Of a stretch of DNA of 36,551 nucleotides, positions 35,866 to 36,551 are shown one piece after another. Numbering within the stretch: the stretch's first letter is position 1; every line of letters starts with the position of its first letter. The notes below the pieces were generated by a model. It did not search any database, was not told the DNA's origin, and worked only from the letters and a program-made list of their open reading frames with translations. Position numbers and translations under genes: made by a program. The DNA is from Gammaproteobacteria bacterium (GTDB lineage: Bacteria > Pseudomonadota > Gammaproteobacteria > Steroidobacterales > Steroidobacteraceae): NCBI GenBank assembly GCA_010029775.1, contig RGWK01000003.1, positions 1 through 36,551 on the forward strand, read 5' to 3'.

Positions 35866-36551
35866 GTGCGAGGCGGTGCCCGGGTGCAGCACCCGGTTCA
35901 TGAACGGCCGCAGATACCGCTCAGTGACCTCGGCGACGAGCGAGTAAGCCGCCGGCACCACCACGAGCGACAGCAGCGTTGAGGTGATGAGCCCGCCGAT
36001 CACCGACACACCGAGCGGCGTACGGAAGTTGCCGTCCGCCCCGAGCCCGAGCGCGATCGGCAACATGGCCCGTCAGCAGCAGCAGTCCAAACGCTCCACC
36101 GCCGCATAGCGGTACGGCGGCCAGAATGACAAGCGGCTGAGTGGCGCTGTGAAAGAGCAGCAACAATACGAGGTACACCGAGACGATTCCGGCTAGTAGC
36201 GCGAGCGCAAAGCCGACAAACAATTCGACAAAGGCTTCGGAGTCACCGGCCGGCACGATGCGCACGCCTGGCGGCAGGTTCTGCACCGCAGGCATCCGAT
36301 TGACTCGACTCATGACATCGCCGAGGGGCAAGCCGTTGAGCTCGGCCGACACCGTCACATTACGCTCGCGATTCAGTCGATCGATGCGCGCCGGACCACT
36401 GCTCTCGGTAATCTCCGCCACCGCCGACAGGGGCACAGGCCCATTCTTGCCGGGCACACGCAACTGGCTCAGCACCGACGGATCGGTCAGTGAAGCTCCA
36501 GCCAGTTGCACGCGGATGGGCACCTGACGCTCGGCGAGATTCAACTTGGCG
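35857..36551 (-). pseudogene. RND family efflux transporter (HAE1-like), window-edge partial and frame-disrupted near 36062-36072
   Basis: 'VPLSAVAEITESSGPARIDRLNRERNVTVSAEL...HSATQPLVILAAVPLCGGGAFGLLLLTGH', then in another frame 'MLPIALGLGADGNFRTPLGVSVIGGLITSTLLSLVVVPAAYSLV'. Confidence 0.85.

Noticed and set aside
1-36551. CRISPR arrays, IS elements, prophage or integron signatures
   Set aside because: No direct-repeat arrays, transposase/integrase motifs or tRNA-flanked insertions seen; gene content looks chromosomal

Overview
High-GC, gene-dense bacterial chromosomal window. It is probably gammaproteobacterial, judged from protein families only. I see no tRNA/rRNA, CRISPR array or recognisable transposase. 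Main content: (i) three TonB-dependent receptors, a patatin-like protein with a C-terminal beta-barrel (type Vd-like), and msrA; (ii) agmatine deiminase overlapping a class III-like PPK2; (iii) icd-aceK, apparently translationally coupled; (iv) a TonB receptor / periplasmic VOC / coiled-coil small protein / MFS / methyltransferase / Tat-type flavoprotein cluster of unknown substrate; (v) a complete polyamine uptake and catabolism locus in spuA-B-C-D-F-G-H-like order on the minus strand. That locus runs on into a polyphosphate-glucokinase-like ROK kinase and a divergent cystathionine-gamma-synthase-family PLP enzyme. A second glutamine-synthetase-like gene and a PuuB-like oxidase are divergent from it. 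The most surprising structural signal is that four genes (class III aminotransferase, aceK, one TonB receptor, an RND pump) each appear to have lost an internal segment with a frame change, while both flanks stay homologous to the family. This points either to systematic assembly deletion or to real gene decay. Other notable signals are a strand-specific 13-bp hairpin between the polyamine binding-protein gene and the ATPase gene, and an 80-bp patch of about 33% GC with rare codons inside the second glutamine-synthetase-like gene.
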